From: Rhodoferax sp.
GTDB taxonomy: Bacteria > Pseudomonadota > Gammaproteobacteria > Burkholderiales > Burkholderiaceae_C
Assembly (NCBI GenBank): GCA_024236015.1
Contig: JACKLK010000001.1
Coordinates: 434,001 to 498,000, forward strand
Direction of reading: 5' to 3'
Length of the DNA: 64,000 nt
Position 1 is the stretch's first letter. Each line of letters begins with the position of its first letter. Positions 52,039 through 61,654 of the stretch are shown here, piece by piece. Under the pieces are notes generated by a model. That model did not search any database, had not been told where the DNA came from, and saw nothing but the letters and a program-made list of their open reading frames with translations. A program made the translations under genes and the position numbers.

Positions 52039-52740
52039 TCAGTCCGTGCGGCGCAGCAGTCGCACGTGCATGGGTTGTTCGAACACCGCGCCATCGGGGC
52101 CGCACCGGGCCTCGAAGCGCCGGCGCACCTCGGCCATCGTCGCCGCATCCGGCCGGTGGTCGGCATAGGTCTGGCGGATCATGCGCTGTTCGAAGGCGTC
52201 GAAGTCGTCGAACCGTGACGGAACGGCAAAATGCCGCTCGGCCGCCTGGGTCCACATTCCCGTGGCCAGGGCGGCATCGATGGCCGCCTGCGCGGCGGCC
52301 CGTACCACCTGTTCGTCGTTGTACAGCCGGATGATGTGGTTCAGCGCCCCGTCGAAGACGGGCTCCGAGATGTAGCAATGACCGCCCGGGCGCACGACCC
52401 GGGCGACTTCGGCCAGTGCCTGGGCCATCGCCGGCATCGGCACATGGTGCAGCGACTTGAGCATCAAGGCCAGGTCGAAGGCGTCGTCGTCGCATGGAAT
52501 ATCCTGCGCGACGCCGGCGACGAATCGCAGGCCGGCCTGGGGCGCGGCCAGGTTCTTCGCATGCTGGCGGGCGTCGACCTCGACGCCGGTGACCCGGCTG
52601 TCAGGATGGCGCAGCAACAGGGCACGCGCCAGCTTGGCCGCGCCGCAGCCGAGTTCGATGATCCGTTGTCCGTCCAGCGGCACCATGCTCGCCAATATGT
52701 CGATCTCGTCGTCGATCAGGTCCAGCGTCGTCTCTGTCAT
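52039..52740 (-). CDS. Class I SAM-dependent methyltransferase
   Basis: A 233-residue methyltransferase with the Rossmann motifs in order: motif I IIELGCGAAKLARAL (about 26-40), acidic motif II VTGVEVD, a Methyltransf_11-type post-II region QDIPCDDDAFDLALMLKSLHHV, and ARVVRPGGHCYI. The substrate is unknown. I start at the Met at 52740 rather than the longer frame, because the fold begins shortly after. Divergent from nfeD. Confidence 0.88.
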   Translation of the reverse strand: MTETTLDLIDDEIDILASMVPLDGQRIIELGCGAAKLARALLLRHPDSRVTGVEVDARQHAKNLAAPQAGLRFVAGVAQDIPCDDDAFDLALMLKSLHHVPMPAMAQALAEVARVVRPGGHCYISEPVFDGALNHIIRLYNDEQVVRAAAQAAIDAALATGMWTQAAERHFAVPSRFDDFDAFEQRMIRQTYADHRPDAATMAEVRRRFEARCGPDGAVFEQPMHVRLLRRTD

Positions 52741-52999
52741 GGTGATGCTCGGGTGGATTGTGCGGCAACCGCCATTGTGGCCGAACACGGACCTGCGGCC
52801 CGATGCCGGGTGGCACCGCCGATCATCACCTGCCGGACGTATATCCCTGGCCCCGATGCGGAATAAGGCGGCAATTCCGGCTTCTTGCCCCGGCACGGCC
52901 GCAACGCACTACAGTGGAGCCATGTTCACATCCTGCATCGGCATTGCTGCCTGGCTGACACGTCGGCGTCCGGCGTGTCCAGGGCCCGGAGGGCGGAGC

Positions 53000-54382
53000 A
53001 TGGCCATGCTCGTCGCGGCATGGGTGCTGGCGCTGCTGTCGGGCCCCGCGCTCGCGCAGCAGCCATCCACCGACGCGCCGAAACCCGGGCCGGTCGTCTA
53101 CGTCGCGCCGATCGAAGGCACGATCGACCTGGGCCTGGCGCCGTTCGTGCAGCGCGTCATCGACGAGGCCACGGCCGCGGGCGCCGCGGCGGTCGTGCTC
53201 GACATCAACACCTTCGGCGGCCGCGTCGATGCCGCGGTGCAGATCCGCGACAGCCTGCTGCGCAGCAAGGTGCGCACGATCGCCTTCATCAACAAGCGGG
53301 CGATTTCGGCGGGAGCGCTGATCAGCCTGGCCGCGCACGACATCATCATCGCCAGCGGCGGCACCATCGGCGCGGCCACGCCGGTGCAGATCGGCGGCGC
53401 CGGCAAGGCCGCGTTGCCGGTCGAGGAAAAGACCGTGTCCTACGTGCGCAAGGAATTCCGCGCCACGGCCGAGGCGCGCAAGCGCCCGTTGCAGATCGCC
53501 GAGGCCATGGTCGACGCGGACGTGGCGATCCGCGGCCTGATCGACAAGGGCAAGCTGCTGACCCTGACGACCGACGAGGCGCTCAAGTACAAGGTCGCGG
53601 ACCACCGGGCCGAGACGCTGGAGGAAGCCCTCGAGAAGGCCGGCCTTGCGGGGGCCGAGGTCCGGCGCCTGCAGGTCAACTGGGCCGAGGAACTGGTGCG
53701 CATGTTGACCCATCCGGTCGTCAGTTCCATCCTGATCACGGTGGCGATGCTGGGCATCATCATCGAGTTGCGCACGCCGGGCTTCGGGGTGCCCGGGGCG
53801 CTGGGCCTGACCAGCCTGGGCCTGATCCTGTGGGGCCACTGGCTGGTGCAGCTGGCCGGCTGGGAGGAAGTGCTGCTGGCGGCGGCCGGCCTGGTGTTGC
53901 TGGCACTGGAGATCTTCGTCATTCCCGGCTTCGGCATTGCCGGCGCGCTCGGCATCCTGGGCATCCTGGCCGGCCTGGTGCTGGCCATGGTGGGGCAGGG
54001 CAATACCACCGAGCTGGTGATGCTGGTGGCGGCGCGGGTGATGTTCTCGCTGCTGGCCGCGCTGCTCGCGAGCCTGCTGTTCCTGCGATTCATGACGCAC
54101 TCGCGTTTCGGGCGCCGGCTGATTCTCGACACCGGGCTGGGCGCCGCGCAGGGTTATGCCTCCGCGCCCGAGACCGACCAGCGCCTGCTGGGACGCCACG
54201 GCGTGACCGCAACACCCTTGCATCCGGCGGGAATTGCGCTGATCGACGGCACGCGCGTGGATGTCGTGTCTAATGGGTCACTGATCGAAGCGGGCCAGCC
54301 GGTCGTCGTCGACAAGGTCGATGGCAACCGGGTCGTCGTCGTCCCGGCCCCGCAACAAGAACCCAACAGGAGTACAACATGA
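53000..54382 (+). CDS. nfeD: NfeD family membrane-bound serine protease (long form)
   Basis: A 460-residue NfeD1b-type protein. A signal peptide (LVAAWVLALLSGPALAQ) precedes a ClpP-like domain (about 35-225) with INTFGGRVDAAVQIRD and the likely nucleophile Ser in KRAISAGALISLAAHDI. The general-base Lys is probably in VRKEFRATAEARKRP. Five or so transmembrane helices and a cytoplasmic OB-fold NfeD domain (AQGYASAPETDQRLLGRHG...DGTRVDVVS) follow. I favour the ATG at 53000, preceded by GGAGGGCGGAG; the ATG at 52922 is the alternative. Its stop overlaps floA as ATGA. NfeD and flotillin-type proteins are known partners. Confidence 0.88.
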   Translation: MAMLVAAWVLALLSGPALAQQPSTDAPKPGPVVYVAPIEGTIDLGLAPFVQRVIDEATAAGAAAVVLDINTFGGRVDAAVQIRDSLLRSKVRTIAFINKRAISAGALISLAAHDIIIASGGTIGAATPVQIGGAGKAALPVEEKTVSYVRKEFRATAEARKRPLQIAEAMVDADVAIRGLIDKGKLLTLTTDEALKYKVADHRAETLEEALEKAGLAGAEVRRLQVNWAEELVRMLTHPVVSSILITVAMLGIIIELRTPGFGVPGALGLTSLGLILWGHWLVQLAGWEEVLLAAAGLVLLALEIFVIPGFGIAGALGILGILAGLVLAMVGQGNTTELVMLVAARVMFSLLAALLASLLFLRFMTHSRFGRRLILDTGLGAAQGYASAPETDQRLLGRHGVTATPLHPAGIALIDGTRVDVVSNGSLIEAGQPVVVDKVDGNRVVVVPAPQQEPNRSTT

Positions 54383-55362
54383 TCGGATTGGAAGGCGGCC
54401 TCGTCGGAGGTTTCGGATTGATCATCCTCATCGTCGCGGCGCTGGCACTGGTGCTGTACCTGGTGCCGGTGCCGCTGTGGATCGCGGCCTGGGCCTCGGG
54501 CGCCTATGTCGGCCTGTTCACGCTGGTGGCGATGCGGCTGCGCCGGGTGCCGCCACATACCGTTGTCACCGCGCGCATCAGCGCGGTCAAGGCCGGCATC
54601 GACATACCGCTGAACGACCTGGAGGCCCACTTCCTGGCCGGCGGCAACGTGGTGCGGGTGGTCAACGCGATGATCTCGGCCGACAAGGCCAGCATTCCGC
54701 TGCCGTTCAAGCGTGCCGCGGCGATCGACCTGGCCGGGCGCAACGTGCTCGAGGCGGTGCAGATGTCGGTGTTGCCCAAGGTCATCGAGACGCCGCGCAT
54801 CGCGGCGGTGGCCAAGGACGGCATCCAGCTGATCGTGGTCTCGCGCGTCACGGTGCGCACCAACATCGACCGGCTGGTGGGCGGCGCCGGCGAGGAAACC
54901 ATCATCGCGCGGGTCGGCGAGGGCATGGTCAGCACCATCGGCTCGGCGGCCAACCACAAGAGCGTGCTCGAGAACCCCGACCACATCTCCAAGCACATCC
55001 TGAGCAAGGGGCTGGACGCCGGCACCGCCTACGAGATCCTGTCCATCGACATCGCCGATGTCGACGTCGGTGCCAACATCGGCGCCAAGCTGCAGATCGA
55101 CCAGGCCGACGCCGACAAGCAGATCGCCCAGGCCAAGGCCGAGGAGCGCCGTGCCATGGCCGTGGCGCTCGAGCAGGAAATGCAGGCGCGGGTCGTCGAG
55201 GCCGAGGCCGAGGTGCCGCGCGCCATGGCCGAAGCCTTCCGCCAGGGCAACCTGGGCATCATGGACTACTACCGCATGAAGAACCTGCAGGCCGACACCG
55301 AGATGCGGCGCGAGATCGCCGACGCGCCGGAGCACGACCCCGGCAGCAAGTCCAACCGCTAG
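54379..55362 (+). CDS. floA: Flotillin-like protein FloA
   Basis: A 327-residue FloA/YqfA-type flotillin that organises membrane microdomains. It has N-terminal membrane segments (about 10-52), an SPFH-like domain with the repeated conserved blocks KAGIDIPLNDLEAHFLAGGNV, ADKASIPLPFKRAAAIDLAGR and GEGMVSTIGSA, and a C-terminal AQAKAEERRAMAVALEQEM coiled coil. The length is typical. An ATGA overlap with nfeD couples their translation. Confidence 0.94.
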   Translation: MIGLEGGLVGGFGLIILIVAALALVLYLVPVPLWIAAWASGAYVGLFTLVAMRLRRVPPHTVVTARISAVKAGIDIPLNDLEAHFLAGGNVVRVVNAMISADKASIPLPFKRAAAIDLAGRNVLEAVQMSVLPKVIETPRIAAVAKDGIQLIVVSRVTVRTNIDRLVGGAGEETIIARVGEGMVSTIGSAANHKSVLENPDHISKHILSKGLDAGTAYEILSIDIADVDVGANIGAKLQIDQADADKQIAQAKAEERRAMAVALEQEMQARVVEAEAEVPRAMAEAFRQGNLGIMDYYRMKNLQADTEMRREIADAPEHDPGSKSNR

Positions 55363-55371
55363 GACACGGCG

Positions 55372-55812
55372 ATGCATGGCGACTTCGAATCGCTGCTGTT
55401 CGGCCTGCTGTTCCTGGCCGTGGTCGGCTTCCAGGTGCTCAAGCAGTTCCTGGCGGCGCGCGCCGCGCAGCGCCGTCGCCAGCAGCAGATGCAGGCCGGG
55501 GCGGGTGTGCCGCAGCCGTCATACGACGTCGAGCCGGAACCGCTGGAGTTGAGCGAGTCCGACTGGGGGCGCGCACCCGAGCCGCTGCCGGTGACCGAGC
55601 TGCCGCTGGAAGTGCAATTGGCGCTCAAGCCGCGGCCGGAGCGGCAACGGGACGCGGCACCGGCCGCCCCCCGGCGCACGGATGCAACGCAGCAGCGCCG
55701 CCGCGCCCGCCATCGCCTGTTCCATTCGCAGCGCGCGCTGCGCCACGGCGTCGTGATGATGACGGTGCTGGGGCCGTGCCGGGCCCTGAAGCCCTACGAC
55801 CAGGACATCTGA
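55372..55812 (+). CDS. Small single-span membrane protein in the nfeD-floA operon
   Basis: A 146-residue protein not recognised as a named family. It has one N-terminal transmembrane helix (FESLLFGLLFLAVVGFQVL), then a basic, Gln-rich stretch (AAQRRRQQQMQ), an acidic Pro-rich middle, and a C-terminal basic HRLFHSQRALRHGVVMMTVLGPCRAL motif. It starts 9 bases after floA and is probably its third partner. The C-terminal motif looks conserved-like rather than random; this is a judgement. Confidence 0.6.
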   Translation: MHGDFESLLFGLLFLAVVGFQVLKQFLAARAAQRRRQQQMQAGAGVPQPSYDVEPEPLELSESDWGRAPEPLPVTELPLEVQLALKPRPERQRDAAPAAPRRTDATQQRRRARHRLFHSQRALRHGVVMMTVLGPCRALKPYDQDI

Positions 55813-55880
55813 TGGCGCCGGCGCCGAGCGGCGCCTGTGGCCTGTGGCCGGCGTGCTGATTGAAATATGATCGGGCAGCC

Positions 55881-57095
55881 ATGCAATACGTGCCCGTTCC
55901 CATCGATCTGCTGGAGATCGGCAAAAACATCCCGGTCGACCTCTGGGACAAGTCCGGCAAGCTGTTGCTGCGCCGTGGTCACAGCCTGCAGTCCGAGCAG
56001 CACCGCGCCATGCTGGCCGCGCACGAGGCCTCGATGACCGAAGGGGATGCACTGGCCTGGACCCGGGGTTATGAACGCATGCTGCACGAGATGCTGCGCG
56101 ACGGCAGCAGCGCCGAGGAGATCTCCCGGCTGACCATGCCGGGGGAGATCCCGGAGTCCGACTTCCTCGACGAGGAGCCTGCCGACCTGTCCGGTGGCTG
56201 GCTGGTGGTGCGCGACAACCTGCAAGGCCTGCTGTACCAGCCGCAGGCCGCGACCGCGCCGGCGGACCAGCTCGAGCGGCTGCGCCATCGGGCGCTGGAA
56301 CTGCTGGCATCCGAACCGGACCAGTGCCTGTTCGTGTTGTTCCAGGCGCTGGCCGACCCGATGCTGGGGTATTGCGCGACACACGCCCTGTTGTCCGCCG
56401 TGGTCTGCGAGCTGACGGCCGTCAAGCTGGGCATGCCGGCGCCGCAGCGCAAGGCCTTGTTCCGGGCCGCGCTGGTGATGAACATCGGCATGGCGCGGGC
56501 GCAGGACAACCTGGCCACGCAGAACGCGATTCCCAGCGAAGCGCAGCGTACGCTGATCCGCGACCATCCGCGGCTCGGCGTTGACCTGTTGCGCGGCATC
56601 GGCCTGGACGATGCGGACGTGCTCGACATCGTGCGCTGGCACCACGAACCGGACGCGGCGTCGGCGCGGCCGCACAACCAGCAGCAGCGCCACCTGCTGC
56701 GGGTGGCCGACACGTTCGTGGCCAAGATGGCCGCGCGCAAGACCCGGCTGGCGATGTCGCCGCTGGGCGCGGCACGTTCGATGGTGCTCGACGCCACGGG
56801 CGCCGAGCCGGTGCTGGCCTCGGCCATGGCCACGGCCGTGGGTTTCTATCCGCCGGGTACCTATGTGCAGCTGGTCAGCGCGGAGCGCGCCGTGGTCGTT
56901 GCGCGCGGGCCGCGGGCGCACGATGCGCATGTGGTGAGCATCGTCAACCCCGGCGGCATGCCGCTCACCAAATACCTGTACCGCGACGTGCGCGAGTCGC
57001 GTTATGCGATCCGCGCGCCGGTCAACGCCGAGAAGATCAAGGTGCTGGTGGACTTCGACAAGGCCTACCAGGCACTGGCCGACGGCCGCGCCTGA
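55881..57095 (+). CDS. HD-GYP-like protein with degenerate catalytic residues
   Basis: A 404-residue protein related to HD-GYP cyclic-di-GMP phosphodiesterases. The N-terminal domain (about 1-110) starts VPVPIDLLEIGKNIPVDLWD. The HD-domain region reads FRAALVMNIGMARAQD where a catalytic HD-GYP would have LLHDIGK-type sequence, so the metal-binding His-Asp is replaced by Met-Asn. A later WHHEPDAA keeps the HHE part. It is therefore likely a non-catalytic sensor or scaffold, which is inference. I use the ATG at 55881 rather than the TTG at 55860. Confidence 0.75.
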   Translation: MQYVPVPIDLLEIGKNIPVDLWDKSGKLLLRRGHSLQSEQHRAMLAAHEASMTEGDALAWTRGYERMLHEMLRDGSSAEEISRLTMPGEIPESDFLDEEPADLSGGWLVVRDNLQGLLYQPQAATAPADQLERLRHRALELLASEPDQCLFVLFQALADPMLGYCATHALLSAVVCELTAVKLGMPAPQRKALFRAALVMNIGMARAQDNLATQNAIPSEAQRTLIRDHPRLGVDLLRGIGLDDADVLDIVRWHHEPDAASARPHNQQQRHLLRVADTFVAKMAARKTRLAMSPLGAARSMVLDATGAEPVLASAMATAVGFYPPGTYVQLVSAERAVVVARGPRAHDAHVVSIVNPGGMPLTKYLYRDVRESRYAIRAPVNAEKIKVLVDFDKAYQALADGRA

Positions 57096-57107
57096 CCGCC
57101 GGCGGCC

Positions 57108-59471
57108 CTACACGCCGTAGGGCACCCAGATGTTCTTGACCTGGCTGGCGTGGCGAAGGAATTCCTGGCCGCGGCCCTGTCCGGCGCGCGCCCAGTCGCG
57201 CCCCCGGCTGCCGCCGACCCAGGTCCGCTTGAGGTTGCTGGCCGAGAGTCGTTCGATCTCCGCGCAACCCTCGGCATCGCCGTCATGGCGCCATACGGCA
57301 TCGACGTCGGCGTGGCTGGCCAACACGGCCGACAAGGTCTTGCCGGCGTCGGTGACGATGTTGACCACGCCATCGGGCAGGTCCGAGGTGTCGAGCACCT
57401 GGTACAGGTCGGTGGCGATCAGCGGCAGGTGGGTCGACGGCAACACGACGACCCGGTTGCCCAGCGCGATGGCGGGTGCGACCAGTGCCAGCAGGCCGAG
57501 CAGCGGCGCTTCGTCGGGGCAGACGATGCCGATCACGCCCAGCGGCTCGTTCAGCGCGGTGACGATGCCGTGCATCGGCGGCTGGTGCACCTGCCCGTCG
57601 AACTTGTCGGCCCAGGCGGCGTAGTAGAACAGCGTCTCGATCGCCGCATCGAACTCGGCCGCGGCCTGCTGTGCGGTCTGCACCAGGCTCAGCGTCTGCA
57701 CGAAGCGCTCGCGCTGGGCCTGCAGGTTCTCGGCCAGGAAATACAGCACCTGGGCCCGGCCGTGGCCGGCGGTGCGTTCCCAGCCCACGGCCTTGCGTGC
57801 CGCCTCGACCGCATTGCGCACGTCCTTGCGATTGGCCTCCGGCATCACGGCCACCGGCTGGCCGTTCACGCTGAGCGTGCGGCTGTAGCCGCCGTCGGGC
57901 CGCACCTGCTTGCCGCCGACATACAGCTTGGCCGTGCGGTCGATGGCCGGCGCCGACGCCACCAGACGGCCCGCCTTGACCGCCCGGGGCCGGGCCGGCC
58001 TGGCGTCGTCGTCGCGCGCAACAAGGTATTCCATCAGGCCTTCGCGTCCGCCTTCGCGGCCGAAACCCGATTCCCGGTAGCCGCCGAATCCGCAGCTGGC
58101 ATCGAACTGGTTCGCGGTATTGATCCAGACCACGCCGGCCTTGAGCCGGGGTGCGACATCGAGCGCCAGGCTGATGGACTCGCTCCAGATGCTGGCCGCC
58201 AGGCCGTAGACCGTGTTGTTGGCCAGCTCCACCGCTTCGGCCGGTGTGCGAAACGGCATGGCCACCAGCACCGGGCCGAAGATCTCCTCCTGGACCACGG
58301 CGCTGGCGGTGCCCACGTCGGAGATCAGCGTGGGCGGGTAGAAACATCCGCCCTTGGGCAGCCGGGCGTCGGATTGCCAGACGGTGGCGCCGTCGTTGCG
58401 CGCCAGGGCGACGTACCCCGCAACCCGCTTGTGCTGGGTGGCATCGACCAGGGCGCCCATGTCGGTGGACTTGTCCAGCGGATCGCCGATGCGGATGGTC
58501 TTCATGCGTGCGCGCAGCTTCTCCAGGAACCGCTGCTGCACGCCTTCCTGCACCAGCAGTCGCGAGCCGGCGCAGCAGACCTGGCCCTGGTTGAACCAGA
58601 TGCTGTCCACGACACCCTCGACCGCGCTGTCGAGGTCGGCATCGGCAAACACGATGTTGGGCGACTTGCCGCCGAGCTCCAGGCTGATCTTCTTGCCGCT
58701 GCCGGCCGTGGCCTCGCGGATCAGGCGCCCGACCTCGGTCGAGCCGGTGAACGCGATCTTGGCCACGCCCGGATGTTCGACGATGGCCTGGCCGGTGCGC
58801 CCGTCGCCGGTGACGATGTTGACCACGCCCGGCGGCAATCCGACCTCGCTGCAGATCTCGGCAAACAGCAGCGCGGTCAGCGGCGTGAATTCGGCCGGCT
58901 TGAACACCACGGTATTGCCGCAGGCCAGTGCCGGCGCGATCTTCCAGGCCAGCATCAAGAGCGGGAAATTCCACGGCACGATCTGGCCGACGACGCCGAC
59001 GGCGCGGAACTGCGCCAGATCGGTGTCGAGCAGCTGGGCCCAGCCGGCATGGTGGTAGAAATGGCGGATCGCCAGTGGAATGTCGATGTCGCGGGTCTCG
59101 CGGATCGGCTTGCCGTTGTCCAGGCATTCGAGCACCGCGAACAGCCGGCTGTGCTTCTGCAGTGCACGCGCCAGTGCGTACAGGTGGCGGGCCCGGCCAT
59201 GGCCGCCGATCGCCTGCCAGGGTTTGAGCGCGGCCGATGCGGCGGCCACCGCGGCGTCGACGTCTTTCTTGCCGGCCTGCGCCACCTGCGCCAGCGACTT
59301 GCCATTGGCCGGATTGCGGGTCTCGAACGATTCCTTGGCAGGGACCCAATCGCCGTGCATGTACAGGCCGAAGCGGTTCTTGTGACCCGCCAGCCAGGCC
59401 AGCGCGGTGTCGGGAGATTCGGGAGACGGGCCGTAGTCCATGGTGGTGAGGATGTCTGCGATGGTGGGCAT
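57108..59471 (-). CDS. Two-domain aldehyde dehydrogenase, ALDH16-like
   Basis: A 787-residue fusion of two ALDH domains, the architecture of ALDH16. The N-terminal domain (about 1-490) is complete: catalytic Cys299 in GQVCCAGSR, Glu265 in LELGGKSP, FTGSTEVGRL and a C-terminal NQFDASCGFGGYRESG. The second domain (about 510-787) keeps the ALDH fold (GVIGIVCPDEAPLLGLLALVAPA, ALGNRVVVLPS) but lacks the catalytic Cys and Glu motifs. It lies 27 bases after deoC on the same strand, at the distal end of the deoxynucleoside salvage genes. It may oxidise the acetaldehyde released by DeoC, an inference from context. Confidence 0.88.
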   Translation of the reverse strand: MPTIADILTTMDYGPSPESPDTALAWLAGHKNRFGLYMHGDWVPAKESFETRNPANGKSLAQVAQAGKKDVDAAVAAASAALKPWQAIGGHGRARHLYALARALQKHSRLFAVLECLDNGKPIRETRDIDIPLAIRHFYHHAGWAQLLDTDLAQFRAVGVVGQIVPWNFPLLMLAWKIAPALACGNTVVFKPAEFTPLTALLFAEICSEVGLPPGVVNIVTGDGRTGQAIVEHPGVAKIAFTGSTEVGRLIREATAGSGKKISLELGGKSPNIVFADADLDSAVEGVVDSIWFNQGQVCCAGSRLLVQEGVQQRFLEKLRARMKTIRIGDPLDKSTDMGALVDATQHKRVAGYVALARNDGATVWQSDARLPKGGCFYPPTLISDVGTASAVVQEEIFGPVLVAMPFRTPAEAVELANNTVYGLAASIWSESISLALDVAPRLKAGVVWINTANQFDASCGFGGYRESGFGREGGREGLMEYLVARDDDARPARPRAVKAGRLVASAPAIDRTAKLYVGGKQVRPDGGYSRTLSVNGQPVAVMPEANRKDVRNAVEAARKAVGWERTAGHGRAQVLYFLAENLQAQRERFVQTLSLVQTAQQAAAEFDAAIETLFYYAAWADKFDGQVHQPPMHGIVTALNEPLGVIGIVCPDEAPLLGLLALVAPAIALGNRVVVLPSTHLPLIATDLYQVLDTSDLPDGVVNIVTDAGKTLSAVLASHADVDAVWRHDGDAEGCAEIERLSASNLKRTWVGGSRGRDWARAGQGRGQEFLRHASQVKNIWVPYGV

Positions 59472-59497
59472 GGTGTGGGGCGCGAAGAGGGTTCGGT

Positions 59498-60448
59498 TCA
59501 GGGCATTGCGTGCCGGTGCGCGGCCGAATACCGGCCGGTGACGAAATGCTCGAGCTGGCGCTCGATGTCGGTCAGCAGGCTGGAGGCGCCGAAACGGAAC
59601 AACCCGGGTGTGAGCCATTCGTCGCCGAGTTCTTCCTTCATCAGGCTGAGGTATTGCAAGGCGGCCTTGGCGCTGGAGATGCCTCCCGCGGGCTTGTAAC
59701 CCACCTTGAACCCGCTCAGCGCCAGGTAGTCGCGGATCGCCCGGACCATCACCAGTGACACCTCCGGCGTGGCGTTCACACCTTCCTTGCCGGTTGATGT
59801 CTTGATGAAGTCGGCGCCGGCCAGCATGCAGACCCAGGAGGCGCGGGCCACGTTGTCCAGGGTCTGCAACTCGCCGGTGGCCAGGATGGCCTTGACATGG
59901 GCGTCGCCGCAGGCGGCGCGAAAGGCCTGCATCTCGGCATACAGCGCGGCCCAGTCGCGCTGCAGCACGTGGCGCCGGCCGATCACGATGTCGATCTCGC
60001 GCGCGCCGGCCTGCACCGACAGCTCGATCTCGCGCAGCCGGGTTTCCATGCCCGACAGGCCGGCCGGGAATCCCGTCGACACCGCGGCCACCGGTATCGC
60101 ATGCCCCTGCAGCGCGCGCACTGCCGGGGCCACCATCTCGTGGTAGACGCAGACAGCGCCGGTCTTGAGCGAGGGCAGGCCGAGGGCGTGCAGCAGGTCG
60201 GCGCGCAGCGGCTGGCGGGCCTTGGCGCACAGGCGCATGACGCGGCCCTCGGTGTCGTCGCCGGACAGCGTGGTCAGGTCCATGCACTGGATGGCGCGCA
60301 CCAGCCAGGCGGCCTGGTACTCCTTCTTCTGCGAGCGCCGGGCCGCCAGCGACTGCACGCGGCGTGTCACCGCAGGGGCGTTCACACGCACCGATTCGAT
60401 CAGGGCCAGGTCCAGCGGCAGGCCGGCATTGCGGGCGAGGGTCGTCAT
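59498..60448 (-). CDS. deoC: Deoxyribose-phosphate aldolase
   Basis: DeoC splits 2-deoxyribose 5-phosphate into glyceraldehyde 3-phosphate and acetaldehyde. The 316-residue protein is the longer proteobacterial form. The Schiff-base Lys is in ADFIKTSTGK, a second active-site Lys in FKVGYKPAGGIS, and AREIDIVIGR is the substrate-binding strand. The first 50 residues (through RRSQKKEYQA) are an extension. The ATG at 60448 overlaps the deoB stop (ATGA). Confidence 0.94.
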   Translation of the reverse strand: MTTLARNAGLPLDLALIESVRVNAPAVTRRVQSLAARRSQKKEYQAAWLVRAIQCMDLTTLSGDDTEGRVMRLCAKARQPLRADLLHALGLPSLKTGAVCVYHEMVAPAVRALQGHAIPVAAVSTGFPAGLSGMETRLREIELSVQAGAREIDIVIGRRHVLQRDWAALYAEMQAFRAACGDAHVKAILATGELQTLDNVARASWVCMLAGADFIKTSTGKEGVNATPEVSLVMVRAIRDYLALSGFKVGYKPAGGISSAKAALQYLSLMKEELGDEWLTPGLFRFGASSLLTDIERQLEHFVTGRYSAAHRHAMP

Positions 60449-61650
60449 GTCATCCGATTCAGAAGAGAGGTTCCGTGCGCCAGCGCGGGCACGGCAAGAT
60501 GCTCGGCGATGGTCTGGCCGAGGTCGCAGAAACTCTGGCGCATGCCCAGGTCGCCGGCACGGATGCCGGGGCCGGCAAACAGCTGCGGCACCTGCTCGCG
60601 GGTATGGTCGCTGCCGGGCCAGGTGGGATCGCAGCCGTGGTCGGCCGTGAGTGCCACCAGGTCGTCGTTGCGCAGGCCGCCCAGGAAGGCCGGCAGGCGG
60701 GCGTCGAAGTCCTCCAGCGCCCGGGCATAACCGGCGACATCGCGCCGGTGCCCGTATTCCTGGTCGAAATCGACGAAATTGGCGAAGACCAGCGCGCCGT
60801 CGGGTGCGGTCGTGCACTGCGCGTCGAGCTGGTCGAACAAGGCCATGTTGTCGGGCGCCTTGACCAGCGTGGTGATGCCGCGCATCGCGAAGATGTCGCC
60901 GATCTTGCCCACCGCGATCACGTCGCGTCCGGCGGCCGCGGCCACGTCGAGCAGGGTGGCTCCGGGTGGCGGCACGGCGATGTCCTTGCGACGGGCCGTG
61001 CGCCGGAACCGGCCCGGCGCGCCGTCGAACGGCCGCGCGATCACGCGGGCGATGCGGTAGGGCTGCAGCAGCTCGAACGCCTGCCGGCAGATCGCATACA
61101 GGCGCTCCAGCGGGAAGTGCTGCTCGTGCGCGGCCACCTGGAACACCGAATCGGCCGAGGTGTAGACGATGGGTTTGCCGCTGGCGATGTGTTCCTCGCC
61201 CAGCCGCGCGATGATCTCGGTGCCGGACGCATGGCAGTTGCCCAGGATGCCGGGCAAGGCGCAGGCCTGCACCCAGCGATCGATCAGGTCGGCCGGGAAA
61301 CACGGGTCGGGCCCATCGAACACGCCCCAGTCGAAGGCCACCGGCACGCCGGCCATCTCCCAATGGCCGCTCGGCGTGTCCTTGCCCACCGACTGTACCT
61401 GGGCCGTGGCGAACGCACCGGTGAACCCGTCACGCCGCGCCAGTCCCGCGGGCCAGCGCCCGGTGGCGCGGTGGCTGGCCGCCCCCAGGCCCAGCCGCTC
61501 GAGATGGGGAATCTGCAGCGGCGCGCCCTGCGTGTTGCGCCAGCGCGCGATGTGGCCCAGCGTATCCGCATCCTGCTCGCCGAATCGGGCGGCGTCGTGC
61601 GCGGCGCCGATACCGAGCGAGTCCAGCACCAGGATGAAGGCGCGGGCCAT
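60445..61650 (-). CDS. deoB: Phosphopentomutase
   Basis: DeoB interconverts (deoxy)ribose 1- and 5-phosphate, linking nucleoside phosphorolysis to DeoC. The 401-residue protein is of the alkaline-phosphatase-like superfamily. Metal-binding and nucleophile regions are ILVLDSLGIGA, GKDTPSGHWEMAG (phosphorylated Thr), NFVDFDQEYGHRRD and ALTADHGCDPTWPGSDHTRE. It is 4 bases from xapA and overlaps deoC. Confidence 0.95.
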   Translation of the reverse strand: MARAFILVLDSLGIGAAHDAARFGEQDADTLGHIARWRNTQGAPLQIPHLERLGLGAASHRATGRWPAGLARRDGFTGAFATAQVQSVGKDTPSGHWEMAGVPVAFDWGVFDGPDPCFPADLIDRWVQACALPGILGNCHASGTEIIARLGEEHIASGKPIVYTSADSVFQVAAHEQHFPLERLYAICRQAFELLQPYRIARVIARPFDGAPGRFRRTARRKDIAVPPPGATLLDVAAAAGRDVIAVGKIGDIFAMRGITTLVKAPDNMALFDQLDAQCTTAPDGALVFANFVDFDQEYGHRRDVAGYARALEDFDARLPAFLGGLRNDDLVALTADHGCDPTWPGSDHTREQVPQLFAGPGIRAGDLGMRQSFCDLGQTIAEHLAVPALAHGTSLLNRMT

Positions 61651-61654
61651 GGTG

